Assembly: GCF_900086985.1 (NCBI RefSeq)
Contig: NZ_LT593974.1
Coordinates: 1,364,001 to 1,428,000 of the forward strand
Length of the DNA stretch: 64,000 nt
DNA from: Halomonas sp. HL-93
Lineage (GTDB): Bacteria; Pseudomonadota; Gammaproteobacteria; Pseudomonadales; Halomonadaceae
Reading direction: 5' to 3'
The notes under the pieces are model-generated. The model was given only the letters and a program-made list of their open reading frames with translations. It ran no database searches and had not been told where the DNA came from. Below are positions 8,782 through 17,660 of this stretch, piece after piece. Made by a program: the position numbers and the translations under genes. Within the stretch, counting starts at the first letter, position 1, and each line of letters begins with the position of its first letter.

Positions 8782-10248
8782 TTACTGGTGACGCGTCCGC
8801 GAAACACCTGCCAACGCCATGAGTGCGGCTAAAAACCACACCGGCCAGCTACCCATACGGGTAAACGGCGTTAAGCCCTCCGTGGCGAAGAACTCTCCGG
8901 TGATCGATGCGGTTTCGAACTGCGGTGCGCGCTCGACGATGCCACCCTGGTGATCGATGATCGCGGTAATGCCGTTGCTGGTGGCGCGCAGAACGTAGCG
9001 ACCGTTTTCCAGCGCCCGCAGGCGTGCCATTTGTAAGTGCTGGTGGGGGCCAATTGATGCGCCAAACCAGGTGTCGTTAGACAACGTCATCAGTACGTTG
9101 CTGTCTTTGGCGCGGCTGGCCACCAGCTGCGGATAAATAATTTCATAGCATATGGCCTGGCCAATGCTGACGCCTGCCGCCTGCATCGGCGCTTGATCAG
9201 GCTCGCCTTTGGCGAAGCTCGACATGGGCAGATTGAAAAAGTTGATCGCGCCGCGCAGTAGGCTTTCCAGCGGCAGGTATTCGCCGAAGGGCACCAAATG
9301 CTCTTTTTGGTAGCTGCCTTCCACGTTGCCCACGCCCACCACACTATTGAACAAGCGCTCGTCGATGTCTCGCTGGACCACGCCGGTCACCAGCGCCGTG
9401 TCGGCGGGTAAATTGCTTTGTACCCGCTCAAGCACCGGTCGCGCCTGGGTTTCCATCATGGGTAGGGCGGTTTCCGGCCAGACAATCAGGTCCACTTCGT
9501 CAGCAACGTCGCGGGTTAAGTCGCTGTAGGTGTTAGCGGCATTGCGTTGACCTTCTGGGGTCCACTTCTGAAGCTGGGGAAGATTACCTTGTAAAAGCGC
9601 TACCCGCGTTGGCGTCTCAACGGGAGTTGTCCATTGCGATGGCATTGCCAGCGGAATCAGCCAAATGGCGGCCAGCGGTGCCAGCGTCCACCATTGGCGT
9701 CTCAGGAGAAGTGCTGCCCCAAGCCCGCCGCTAAGGGCGACCAGCAGGGAAAGTAAATAAACGCCGCCAATGGGCGCCCAGGCGGCTAGTGGTGAATCCA
9801 CATAGCCTGAACCTAACAATAACCAGGGGAAGCCGGTGAATAAATACGTTCGCAGTACTTCGCCCAGCACCCAGGCGCCAGCAAAGCTTACTAACGCCAG
9901 ACGCGGGCCGGTAAAACGGCGGTAAAGCCATAGCGTGCCGGCAAAAAAAAGCGCCAGCACGCAGACAAACAGGGCGGTGAGAAATAGCGCGAGCGGTACG
10001 CCCGTGTAGCCGTAGTCGTGAATCGATACGTACACCCAGGAGGCGCCGCTGCCAAACAGCGCTATCCCGTAGCACCACCCTTTTAGCGCTGCCTGTGCGG
10101 GAGTGAGCTGATGGATACCCGCGTACATTAAACCTGCTGCGATCGGGCCTAGCCACCAAAGCTCAAACGGTGATGCGGTCAGTGTGGTTAAGCCGCCAGC
10201 CAGCAGCGCGGCGATAAGCTGTTGATACACAGCGGGAATGCTACCCAT
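8782..10248 (-). CDS. lnt: apolipoprotein N-acyltransferase
   Basis: Lnt adds the third acyl chain to the N-terminal cysteine of lipoproteins in the inner membrane. The 488-residue protein has about six to eight membrane helices in the first 205 residues, then a periplasmic nitrilase-fold domain with the catalytic triad Glu259 (WPETALP), Lys315 (KEHLVPFGEY) and Cys367 (AICYEI), and one last helix near the C-terminus. It is the last gene of miaB-ybeZ-ybeY-corC-lnt, the same order as E. coli. Confidence 0.96.
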   Translation of the reverse strand: MGSIPAVYQQLIAALLAGGLTTLTASPFELWWLGPIAAGLMYAGIHQLTPAQAALKGWCYGIALFGSGASWVYVSIHDYGYTGVPLALFLTALFVCVLALFFAGTLWLYRRFTGPRLALVSFAGAWVLGEVLRTYLFTGFPWLLLGSGYVDSPLAAWAPIGGVYLLSLLVALSGGLGAALLLRRQWWTLAPLAAIWLIPLAMPSQWTTPVETPTRVALLQGNLPQLQKWTPEGQRNAANTYSDLTRDVADEVDLIVWPETALPMMETQARPVLERVQSNLPADTALVTGVVQRDIDERLFNSVVGVGNVEGSYQKEHLVPFGEYLPLESLLRGAINFFNLPMSSFAKGEPDQAPMQAAGVSIGQAICYEIIYPQLVASRAKDSNVLMTLSNDTWFGASIGPHQHLQMARLRALENGRYVLRATSNGITAIIDHQGGIVERAPQFETASITGEFFATEGLTPFTRMGSWPVWFLAALMALAGVSRTRHQ

Positions 10249-10295
10249 AACGCGATATCCTATCTAGCGAATGTCCTGAGCGTGAGGCGTAAAGG

Positions 10296-11186
10296 TTACA
10301 CGTCTTCTTGCTCGTCGTCGCTGGTGTCAGGGCGTTGTTCCCGGTAGGCCTCAAGCAAGCGGATGCGGCGGTTGTCGGCGTTGAGGACCTCAAAGCGCCA
10401 GCCGCCCAGATAGGTGTATTCTCCGCGCTGAGGGAGGTGGCCAAACTGCTGCATCACCAGCCCGCCGATGGTATCAAACTCATCGTCAGAGAATTGGGTA
10501 TCGAAATGATCGTTAAAGTCGTCAATGGTGGTGAGCGCGCGAATGGCATAGCGCTTATTGCCTAACTCACGGATATCTTCTTCTTCGTCAGCGTCGTGCT
10601 CATCTTCGATATTACCGACAATCTGCTCAAGAATATCCTCGATGGTAATGATGCCCGCCGTGCCACCGTATTCGTCGACCACAATGGCCATGTGGTTGTG
10701 GGTATCACGGAATTCTTTAAGTAGGCTGTTAAGCCGCTTGGACTCGGGGATAAACATCGCCGAGCGGACAATGTCATCAAGCTGAAACGCATCGCGTTCG
10801 GCCTGGGTTTGCGAGAGCAGGGGCAGCAGGTCCTTGACCAGCAAAATGCCTTTTACATCGTCAAGGTTTTCACCAATCACCGGGTAGCGAGAGTGGCCGG
10901 TCTCTTGAATGAGCGCTAAATACTCCTCGCTGGTTTGATCGAGGGTAATTGCCGAGATTTGTGAGCGGGGAATGAGAATTTCGCGGACCTGTTGATCGCT
11001 AATTTCCAATGCGCCTTCAATGATCATGATGGCGTCTTGGTCAAGCTTTAAACGTCCTGCCGCGTGGCGTAAAAATTCCAGTAACTCATCGCGTGAGCTG
11101 GGTTCGTCGTTGTCGCCGGAAAGGGCACCAAAGAGTTTCTCGAGCCAGGATCGTTGATTGGCGTTGCTCGATCGGTCTTCGCTCAT
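10296..11186 (-). CDS. corC: CorC/HlyC family CBS-domain protein
   Basis: A cytosolic protein of 296 residues with a tandem CBS pair (about residues 70-190; ILIPRSQISAI starts the first and VVDEYGGTAGIITIEDILE marks the second) and a C-terminal CorC_HlyC domain that ends in an acidic tail. It corresponds to YbeX/CorC, implicated in magnesium/cobalt efflux and ribosome homeostasis. It lacks the DUF21 membrane domain of its larger relatives, as expected for YbeX. It lies between ybeY and lnt; a 101-base gap separates it from ybeY, so an internal promoter is possible. Confidence 0.93.
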   Translation of the reverse strand: MSEDRSSNANQRSWLEKLFGALSGDNDEPSSRDELLEFLRHAAGRLKLDQDAIMIIEGALEISDQQVREILIPRSQISAITLDQTSEEYLALIQETGHSRYPVIGENLDDVKGILLVKDLLPLLSQTQAERDAFQLDDIVRSAMFIPESKRLNSLLKEFRDTHNHMAIVVDEYGGTAGIITIEDILEQIVGNIEDEHDADEEEDIRELGNKRYAIRALTTIDDFNDHFDTQFSDDEFDTIGGLVMQQFGHLPQRGEYTYLGGWRFEVLNADNRRIRLLEAYREQRPDTSDDEQEDV

Positions 11187-11287
11187 GCGGATAATCTCTT
11201 GTTGACGGACTCAGATGGCGTAATGTGAAGAAGTGTTTTATCACTGACTAGGGGCGCGATACCAGTTCAGCGTATAGGCATTAAGTC

Positions 11288-11755
11288 TTACAGTTCGGCG
11301 ATATAGGGGTCAGCAATGCCCAGGGCCGCAAGCAGAACGCGCTCACATTGCTCCATTGCCTCGGCCTCGTCGTCGTCCATGTGGTCATAACCCAGTAGGT
11401 GCAAGGTGCCGTGAATCACCATATGGGCATAGTGATGCTCAAGGGCTTTATGCTGCTCCTCGGCTTCCTGCACAACCACCGCATGGCAAATCACCAAATC
11501 ACCAAGTAACGGTAGCGTTATGCCCGGTGGGTTCTCGAACGGAAACGATAGCACATTGGTGGGTTTGTCCTTGCCGCGATAATCGCGGTTCAGCGACTGG
11601 CTTTCGGCAGGGTCGACAAACCGAATGGTCATTTCCCGGCGTGCGTCGTCAGGATGTGCGGCCAGGACATCGCTCACCCAGTGGGTGAGCTGAGTCTGAC
11701 TCGGCAGGTGCTGATCATCGATGGCCGCTTGGCGGTCGATCACGATATCGCTCAT
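11288..11755 (-). CDS. ybeY: endoribonuclease YbeY (rRNA maturation)
   Basis: YbeY is a zinc endoribonuclease needed for 16S rRNA 3'-end maturation and ribosome quality control. The 155-residue protein has the metal motif H-x3-H-x5-H at His115, His119 and His125 ([11 protein letters not shown]) and the conserved NVLSFPF block. Its ATG overlaps the last base of the ybeZ stop (TAATG), indicating coupled translation with ybeZ, its usual partner. Confidence 0.96.
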   Translation of the reverse strand: MSDIVIDRQAAIDDQHLPSQTQLTHWVSDVLAAHPDDARREMTIRFVDPAESQSLNRDYRGKDKPTNVLSFPFENPPGITLPLLGDLVICHAVVVQEAEEQHKALEHHYAHMVIHGTLHLLGYDHMDDDEAEAMEQCERVLLAALGIADPYIAEL

Positions 11756-12831
11756 TAGAGCGTATCTCCTGAGTCTTCACGGGCCTTTAGGCGAGCTTCT
11801 CGCTCTTGCTTGCGTACCTCTTGGCGGGCACGTTCTTCGACTTCCTGTTGGGATTCAAAGGCATCGTAGGCTTCAATGATGCGTTGCACCAGCGGGTGGC
11901 GAACCACATCTTTAGCGGCAAAATGCGTCACGCCAATTCCCGGTGTGCCTTTTAATACGTCGAGTACCTGGATCAGGCCTGAGCGCTGTCCCTTAGGGAG
12001 ATCGACCTGGGTGACGTCGCCGGTAATGATGGCGGTGGAACCAAAACCGATTCGCGTCAGGAACATTTTCATCTGCTCCGGTGTTGTGTTTTGGCTCTCA
12101 TCCAAAATGATATGGGCATTATTGAGTGTCCGGCCGCGCATGTAGGCTAGCGGCGCAATTTCAATCACCTGGCGCTCAATCAGTTTGGCCACCTGCTCAA
12201 AACCAATCATTTCATAAAGTGCATCGTAAAGCGGGCGCAGGTAAGGGTCGATTTTCTGGGCCAGATCGCCAGGTAAAAAACCAAGCTTCTCACCAGCTTC
12301 CACCGCTGGACGCACGAGTAAAATGCGCCGCACTTCCTGCTGATTCAACGCTTCCACAGCGGCCGCCACGGCAAGATACGTTTTACCGGTACCCGCAGGG
12401 CCAATGCCGAAATTAATATCGTGCTCGCGAATGCTGTTGACGTAGCGTTGTTGATTAAGGCCGCGGGGTTTAATCATGGTGCGCGGGGTGCGCATGATCA
12501 CTTCATCACTATCGCCTTCGCCATCTTCTTCTTCATCGAGTGCTTCAAGCCCTGATTCTTGTAGAAAAAGATGCACTGTGTCAGCCGATAGCTCTTCTGC
12601 TGCCGTCTCACGGTAAAGGTGTTCCAGTACGTTTGCAGCGGCCTTGATACGGTTAGCTGCGCCCGCGAGTTGGAACACATTGCCTCGGTTGCGTAGCGTC
12701 ACATCCATGCGGCTTTCAATCAGCTTTAGGTGCTCGTCCTGCTGGCCGCATAGGCTGGCAAGGCGCTGCGGATCATTGGGTTCAAGGCTTAGCGTGATAA
12801 TGCGATTGGCCTGAAGCGATGGCTGGCTCAA
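11755..12831 (-). CDS. ybeZ: PhoH-like ATPase YbeZ
   Basis: A PhoH-family P-loop ATPase of 358 residues. An N-terminal KH-like region (about 1-85) precedes an acidic linker (99-109) and the ATPase core with Walker A GPAGTGKT (144-151) and Walker [10 protein letters not shown]. YbeZ works with YbeY in RNA metabolism. The C-terminal 40 residues are highly charged ([21 protein letters not shown] region) and probably helical. It follows miaB after an 86-base gap that contains a stable hairpin. Confidence 0.95.
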   Translation of the reverse strand: MSQPSLQANRIITLSLEPNDPQRLASLCGQQDEHLKLIESRMDVTLRNRGNVFQLAGAANRIKAAANVLEHLYRETAAEELSADTVHLFLQESGLEALDEEEDGEGDSDEVIMRTPRTMIKPRGLNQQRYVNSIREHDINFGIGPAGTGKTYLAVAAAVEALNQQEVRRILLVRPAVEAGEKLGFLPGDLAQKIDPYLRPLYDALYEMIGFEQVAKLIERQVIEIAPLAYMRGRTLNNAHIILDESQNTTPEQMKMFLTRIGFGSTAIITGDVTQVDLPKGQRSGLIQVLDVLKGTPGIGVTHFAAKDVVRHPLVQRIIEAYDAFESQQEVEERARQEVRKQEREARLKAREDSGDTL

Positions 12832-12874
12832 GAGTGGAAAACCTATCGGTTGATGGATATGAAACTCAGCTTAC

Positions 12875-12896
12875 TGCCCCAACGGGTGTTGGGGCA
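12875..12896. other. inverted repeat between miaB and ybeZ
   Basis: TGCCCCAAC (12875-12883) pairs perfectly with GTTGGGGCA (12888-12896) across a GGGT loop. On the minus strand no T run follows, so it is more likely an RNA processing or stability element than a terminator. Confidence 0.45.
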
Positions 12897-12917
12897 ATTA
12901 CCTAGGATAAGCGATAT

Positions 12918-14261
12918 TTAATAACGCTCCGGGGTAGCCAGCTCGCCGCGCAGCGAATTGGGCAGGGCTTCGGTGATCTCAACGTCGACGAAGTAGCCGA
13001 TTAGCTCGGTAGGATTGGCGGCACGGAAGTTGACCACCCGATTGTTTTCGGTACGCCCGGACAGCTGGCCTGGGTCTTTCGGCGAGAAGCCCGTCACCAA
13101 TATACGCTGGGTGGTACCCACCATACGGCGGCTGATTTGCCCGGCTTGCTGGAGAATGCGCTCTTGCAAAATCGCCAGACGCTGCTTTTTAACGCTTTCC
13201 GGTGTTTCATCCTCAAGGGCGGCGGCAGGCGTGCCGGGGCGCGCCGAGTAGACAAAGCTAAATGAGTGGTCGAAACCAATGCGATGGATCAGATCCATCG
13301 TTGCTTCGAAATCCTCTTCAGTTTCGCCAGGGAAGCCGATAATAAAGTCGGAAGAGAAACTGATATCAGGCCGGTTGGCGCGAATCCTTTCCATCTTCTC
13401 GATGTAGGATTCTACTGTGTGGCCACGCTTCATCGCGCTCAAGATGCGGTCTGAGCCTGATTGCACCGGCAGGTGCAGGTGGCTGACCAATTCGGGGATA
13501 TCGGCGTACGCCTCCACCAGACTATCGGTGAACTCAACCGGGTGCGAAGTGGTGAAGCGAATACGGTCGATCCCCTCAACGGCTGCAACGCAGGCGATCA
13601 GTTCGGCAAGGTCAATCTCATCGCCGAGCTGGTTTTCGCCTCGGTAGGCGTTGACGTTCTGGCCGAGCAAATTGATTTCGCGTACGCCCTGGTCGGAGAG
13701 GTGGATGACTTCATCCATCACCGCTTCAAACGGCCGCGAGACTTCTTCGCCACGGGTGTAAGGCACCACGCAGAAGGTGCAGTACTTGGAGCAGCCTTCC
13801 ATGATCGATACAAAGGCGGTGGCACCGTCTGAGGTCGGTTTAGGAAGGTGGTCGAACTTCTCGATTTCCGGGAAGGTAACGTCCACCGCGGCAATTTGAT
13901 TGTCGCGGCGTGCATCCAGCATGGACGGCACCCGGTGAAGCGTTTGCGGCCCAAACACCATGTCGACATGAGGCGCGCGCTTGCGCAATGCTTCGCCTTC
14001 CTGACTGGCCACGCAGCCACCAACCCCGATTACGAGGTCGGGATTGGCGTCTTTGAGTTTTTTCCAGCGTCCCAACTGATGAAACACCTTTTCCTGCGCT
14101 TTTTCACGAATGGAGCAGGTGTTAAGAAGAATGACATCGGCTTCACGCTCGTTATCGGTAAGTTCGAGCTGATGAGATACGCCGAGTAGATCCGCCATGC
14201 GGGAGGAGTCGTACTCGTTCATTTGGCAGCCGTGCGTTTTGATGAAGAGCTTCTTCGCCAT
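12918..14261 (-). CDS. miaB: tRNA-2-methylthio-N6-dimethylallyladenosine synthase
   Basis: MiaB is a radical-SAM methylthiotransferase that converts i6A37 to ms2i6A37 in tRNAs reading UNN codons. The 447-residue protein has the N-terminal UPF0004 domain with three cluster cysteines ([25 protein letters not shown]), the radical-SAM motif CSKYCTFC, and a C-terminal TRAM domain (about 380-445). It leads the miaB-ybeZ-ybeY-corC-lnt operon and lies divergent to a tRNA-Asn cluster. Confidence 0.97.
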   Translation of the reverse strand: MAKKLFIKTHGCQMNEYDSSRMADLLGVSHQLELTDNEREADVILLNTCSIREKAQEKVFHQLGRWKKLKDANPDLVIGVGGCVASQEGEALRKRAPHVDMVFGPQTLHRVPSMLDARRDNQIAAVDVTFPEIEKFDHLPKPTSDGATAFVSIMEGCSKYCTFCVVPYTRGEEVSRPFEAVMDEVIHLSDQGVREINLLGQNVNAYRGENQLGDEIDLAELIACVAAVEGIDRIRFTTSHPVEFTDSLVEAYADIPELVSHLHLPVQSGSDRILSAMKRGHTVESYIEKMERIRANRPDISFSSDFIIGFPGETEEDFEATMDLIHRIGFDHSFSFVYSARPGTPAAALEDETPESVKKQRLAILQERILQQAGQISRRMVGTTQRILVTGFSPKDPGQLSGRTENNRVVNFRAANPTELIGYFVDVEITEALPNSLRGELATPERY

Positions 14262-14393
14262 CGGTACCTGTCATCTATGAGTCGTCGAAAAGACGAGGGA
14301 TGAATGAAGTGTCGTTGCGCTTGGGCGCTAGTTGATTCGTTGCATTATACGGACACAACCCACAGGCGGCTAGCGTTGACGCGGAATCGGTGC

Positions 14394-14421
14394 TTGACCG
14401 TAACATTTCTATGAGTATACT
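14394..14421 (+). promoter_or_regulatory. sigma70 promoter of the tRNA-Asn cluster
   Basis: TTGACC (14394-14399), a 16-base spacer and TATACT (14416-14421), followed by a GC-rich discriminator (ACGCACCG), the pattern of stable-RNA promoters under stringent control. The first tRNA starts 20 bases after the -10 box. Confidence 0.8.
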
Positions 14422-14441
14422 ACGCACCGTGTTTGAGCAGT

Positions 14442-14517
14442 TCCCCGATAGCTCAGTTGGTAGAGCAAATGACTGTTAATCATTGGGTCGCAGGTTCGAG
14501 TCCTGCTCGGGGAGCCA
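14442..14517 (+). tRNA. tRNA-Asn (GTT), copy 1
   Basis: A 76-base cloverleaf with encoded CCA: acceptor TCCCCGA/TCGGGGA, D-arm GCTC..GAGC, anticodon loop CTGTTAA with anticodon GTT, and T-arm GCAGG-TTCGAGT-CCTGC. It is first of three copies. Confidence 0.98.
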
Positions 14518-14555
14518 ATGCACTAACTACCTCAAACACGGCAATATTAGATTGT

Positions 14556-14631
14556 TCCTCGATAGCTCAGTTGGTAGAGCAAATGACTGTTAATCATTGG
14601 GTCGCAGGTTCGAGTCCTGCTCGAGGAGCCA
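14556..14631 (+). tRNA. tRNA-Asn (GTT), copy 2
   Basis: The same 76-base tRNA as its neighbours except for the acceptor stem, TCCTCGA/TCGAGGA: the fourth base pair is T-A instead of C-G. Both strands of the pair changed, so the stem stays intact. Confidence 0.98.
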
Positions 14632-14680
14632 AATTGCCCCGCAAGAAGCGTAAAACCTACCCCTAAGGTAGTCCTATTGT

Positions 14681-14756
14681 TCCCCGATAGCTCAGTTGGT
14701 AGAGCAAATGACTGTTAATCATTGGGTCGCAGGTTCGAGTCCTGCTCGGGGAGCCA
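14681..14756 (+). tRNA. tRNA-Asn (GTT), copy 3
   Basis: Identical over 76 bases to copy 1, with encoded CCA. The spacers between copies are 38 and 49 bases and differ in sequence. Downstream is T-rich (CCTTTTTT at about 14777) without a clear hairpin. Confidence 0.98.
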
Positions 14757-14970
14757 TCTAGTACCTTTTGTCCTTCCTTTTTTGACGCACGCTACCAGTC
14801 GATTCAGCTCTTCTTTTAAAGTCTTTTGACGTGAATGTGGCACGTTTGCTGCCTTATAGTGCCTCAGATGATTTTGTGTGGCTGTCTAACGCTTATTACC
14901 AGCGGCTTTGCTGGTGTAAACGCAGTTGGCGTAAACTATTCGAATTATTTGCTAGGTGGGGATAATAGCG
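14757..14970. other. non-coding gap between tRNA-Asn and arsR-like gene
   Basis: 214 bases without a supported gene. It must hold the end of the tRNA transcript and any promoter of the ArsR-family gene; a TATAGT hexamer near 14856 is a possible -10 box but no well-spaced -35 box was found. Confidence 0.4.
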
Positions 14971-15333
14971 GTGGGAAAATCCACTTCGCTGCATGCGTTG
15001 CAGGTATTCAAGTGCTTAAGCGATGAGACGCGGTTAATGCTGGTGCTTTTGATTGCCCAGGAGCAATCGCTGTGCGTGTGTGAACTGACCTACGCGCTGG
15101 AGGCGTCTCAGCCTAAGGTGTCCCGTCACCTAGCACAGCTCCGCCAATGCGAGCTGCTAGTAGACCAGCGGGACGGGCAGTGGGTGTATTACCAGCTATC
15201 CCCCCAGTTACCAGACTGGGCTCGGCGTATTATTGACTCAGCCCAGCAAGGCTGCCCAGCCCACTTGGCCCGCTTGACGCAGCGTTTGGCCGCCATGGGC
15301 GACCGGCCGACGCGCCGGGCAGCACTGTGTTAA
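14971..15333 (+). CDS. ArsR-family winged-helix regulator (orphan)
   Basis: A metal or metalloid responsive ArsR/SmtB-type repressor of 120 residues. The start is taken as the GTG at 14971, nine bases after AGGTGGGG; a GTG at 14956 is the alternative. The core shows CLSDETRLMLVLL, the sensor-like LCVCEL (Cys35 and Cys37) at the helix that carries the arsenic site in ArsR, and the recognition helix ASQPKVSRHLAQL followed by a wing (VDQRDGQWVYYQL). The third cysteine found in classical plasmid ArsR is absent at the equivalent place. No arsenic, metal efflux or rhodanese genes are adjacent, so the target is unknown. It converges on prc. Confidence 0.85.
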   Translation: MGKSTSLHALQVFKCLSDETRLMLVLLIAQEQSLCVCELTYALEASQPKVSRHLAQLRQCELLVDQRDGQWVYYQLSPQLPDWARRIIDSAQQGCPAHLARLTQRLAAMGDRPTRRAALC

Positions 15334-15340
15334 CACGTCT

Positions 15341-15378
15341 AAAACAGCGCCGTTGCCATTGATTGGCATCGGCGCTGT
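15341..15378 (-). terminator. terminator of prc (minus strand)
   Basis: A long stem: ACAGCGCCG (15344-15352) with CGGCGCTGT (15370-15378), one mismatch, then TGCCA with TGGCA around a 5-base loop. On the minus strand it ends in TTTT (15341-15344). It also lies behind the convergent ArsR gene but has no T run in that direction. Confidence 0.75.
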
Positions 15379-15409
15379 CGAAGCATCTTCCTTTGATGCG
15401 CTAATCAGC

Positions 15410-17521
15410 TTACCGGTTTACGTAGCGTTGAGCGTTTTGTAGCTGAGCGTAATCCAGCAGAACTTCAGCGGCTTCAAGTACGTGGGCTCGTTCTACCGGC
15501 ATGTCGTCTTCGTTATCGTCATCTTCGTTGCCGTTACTGGTGTCATCTTCAGCAGCGTTATCGCTAAGTGGTGTTTCGTCACGGGCGTCGGTCCATTCTT
15601 CAAGCTCGTCGAGTCCCAGAGCGCGACGCCGTTGGTTTTCCAATGACAACTGCTCAGCTTCCTGGGCTTCGGTTTCCCGCTCGCGCTGTTCACGGTTGAG
15701 GCTGACGCTGGTGTTTTGCTCACGGAGCTCACGCGATAGCGCTGATTGCTGCTCAAGATAGCGGAAATTAGGGTTATCCGCCGCGCGCTCCTCATGGGCT
15801 GATAACAGCGTATCAAGGTAGCGTTCGGGCTCACCGTAACGGCGGTATTGAACGTCTTGAACCGTGTCCCATTCCAGCGCATTGTCCAGACTGCTTTCGC
15901 CAATGCGCTCCGGGTCGAGCAGGGAAGGGAAGTCGATGTCAGGCTCGACGCCACGGTTCTGGGTGCTCTCACCCGAAATACGATAGAACTTAGCGCGGGT
16001 GAGTTTGATTTCACCATGATTCAAATCGCTTAGCGTCTGGACCGTGCCTTTACCAAAGGTAGAGCTGCCCATCACGATGCCGCGTCCATAATCCTGAATG
16101 GCACCGGCGAGAATCTCTGATGCCGAGGCTGATAGCCGATTGACCAGCACGCCCATGGGTCCGTCGTAGAGCGTTCCGGCTTCACTGTCGCCGTAGAGAT
16201 TGATACGGCCGTCGGCGTCGCGCACCTGGACGGTGGGGCCGCGATCAATAAACAGGCCGATTAGCGAATTGGCCTCTTGCAGCGCACCGCCGCCGTTGTT
16301 ACGCAGGTCAAGCACAATGCCTTCTATGTCCTGGCTTTTCAGGTGCTCGATCTCTTTGGCTACATCGCGGGTGGTGCTGCGGTAGTCGTCTTCTCCCGCC
16401 TGCCAGGCGTCAAAATCGACGTAGAAAGTGGGGATTTCAATAACCCCCAGTCTGTGGGTGGTGCCGTCGCGCTCGACATCAATCACCTCGCTCTGGGCGG
16501 CTTGGTCTTCTAAGTCAACCGTGTCGCGGGTGATTTCGACGGTTTGCGAGCGAGTCATATCCACGGCCTGGGCGGGCACCACGTCAAGCTTAACAACGGA
16601 GCCTTTGGGGCCGCGAATTAGGTCAACCACGTTATCCAGGCGCATGCCAATAACGTTGACCATCTCGCCGTCTTCTTGACCTACGCCAATAATCCGGTCG
16701 GCGGGCTCCAGAACACCAGCGCGTTCAGCGGGGCCGCCGGGTACTAAGCTGGATACTTTGACGTATTCGCCGTCTGCCTGGAGTAGCGCGCCGATGCCTT
16801 CCAGTGACAGGCTCATCTGAATATCGAACGATTCGCCTTGGCGCGGCGAGAGGTAGCTAGTATGGGGGTCAATGGTGCCGGTCACCGCGGCCATGACCAA
16901 GCCAAAGACGTCTTCCGATTCGGTTTGCTCCAGGCGGGAGAGCTGGCCCTCGTAGCGCTGGCGGAGATTATCGACGATTTGCTCGTCATCCTGGTCGGTT
17001 AAAGCCAGGGTCAGAGCATCATTTTTCAGCCGTTTTTCCCATAGCGATTCTAGCTCGCTTTCATTTTCGGCCCAGGCAGTGTCTTCGCGCTCAAGCTCAA
17101 GGCGTTCATCGCCGTCGAAGTTGAACGTTGTGTCGTCGTCAAGGCGCTCCAGTAACCACTCAAGGCGTGCGGTATGGCGCTCGCTGAGACGATCATAAAG
17201 CGCAAATACCTCATCCAGTTCACCCTCGAAAAGCGTCTCGGCCAGATCGGTTTCCAGGTGGCGATAGGGTTCGATATCGCTACTTAACAGATAAGCCCGC
17301 TGGCCGTCTAAGATATCCAAGTAACGGTCGAAGGCCTCTTTCGACCACGCTTGGTCGAAGCTGACCTCTGCGTAGTGCCCGTAACGGAGCGAGTCGGCAA
17401 TCTCTACCGCCGCTTGGCGCTGTTCTTCGGTCGGCTCAAGTTGCGCTAACGCCGTCGAGCTGGTGACGACCAGCATGACGGTTAGGGCGACCGAGCGCGA
17501 AAGCGTTGCAAACAAGCTCAT
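15410..17521 (-). CDS. prc: carboxy-terminal processing protease Prc (Tsp)
   Basis: Prc is a periplasmic S41 serine protease that trims or degrades proteins by their C-termini, including peptidoglycan hydrolases. The 703-residue length fits the E. coli enzyme. It has a signal peptide (cleaved near TALA-Q), an N-terminal helical domain, a PDZ domain (about residues 235-320; IGALLQADGEYVKV), and the catalytic core with the serine in SASASEILAG and the lysine in STFGKGTVQ. The C-terminus is very acidic (EDDTSNGNEDDDNEDD), unusual but in keeping with halophilic bias. A single gene with its own terminator. Confidence 0.95.
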   Translation of the reverse strand: MSLFATLSRSVALTVMLVVTSSTALAQLEPTEEQRQAAVEIADSLRYGHYAEVSFDQAWSKEAFDRYLDILDGQRAYLLSSDIEPYRHLETDLAETLFEGELDEVFALYDRLSERHTARLEWLLERLDDDTTFNFDGDERLELEREDTAWAENESELESLWEKRLKNDALTLALTDQDDEQIVDNLRQRYEGQLSRLEQTESEDVFGLVMAAVTGTIDPHTSYLSPRQGESFDIQMSLSLEGIGALLQADGEYVKVSSLVPGGPAERAGVLEPADRIIGVGQEDGEMVNVIGMRLDNVVDLIRGPKGSVVKLDVVPAQAVDMTRSQTVEITRDTVDLEDQAAQSEVIDVERDGTTHRLGVIEIPTFYVDFDAWQAGEDDYRSTTRDVAKEIEHLKSQDIEGIVLDLRNNGGGALQEANSLIGLFIDRGPTVQVRDADGRINLYGDSEAGTLYDGPMGVLVNRLSASASEILAGAIQDYGRGIVMGSSTFGKGTVQTLSDLNHGEIKLTRAKFYRISGESTQNRGVEPDIDFPSLLDPERIGESSLDNALEWDTVQDVQYRRYGEPERYLDTLLSAHEERAADNPNFRYLEQQSALSRELREQNTSVSLNREQRERETEAQEAEQLSLENQRRRALGLDELEEWTDARDETPLSDNAAEDDTSNGNEDDDNEDDMPVERAHVLEAAEVLLDYAQLQNAQRYVNR

Positions 17522-17660
17522 CAGTCAAGCTCTCCCGGATTTGTGTACACTCATGCTTTCCTAGACCCGCATCTGACCTATGAGTTGCGAAGGCCGAAGG
17601 AGCATTGTAGCAGGTCGTCTGCTTCGCTGAGACTCAATCATGTCGCTAATGGGGATTTCT

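Noticed and set aside
14433..14666. An open frame with a repeated peptide (SSIAQLVEQMTVNHW...) across the tRNA cluster
   Set aside because: It is the translation of two tRNA-Asn genes; the repeat is the tRNA sequence itself.
14442..14756. Three near-identical repeats with short spacers, considered as a CRISPR or tandem array
   Set aside because: Repeats are 76 bases and fold as tRNAs with encoded CCA; spacers are too few and irregular.
14971..15333. Start of an arsenic resistance operon
   Set aside because: No arsB, arsC, acr3 or similar gene follows; the next gene is prc on the opposite strand.
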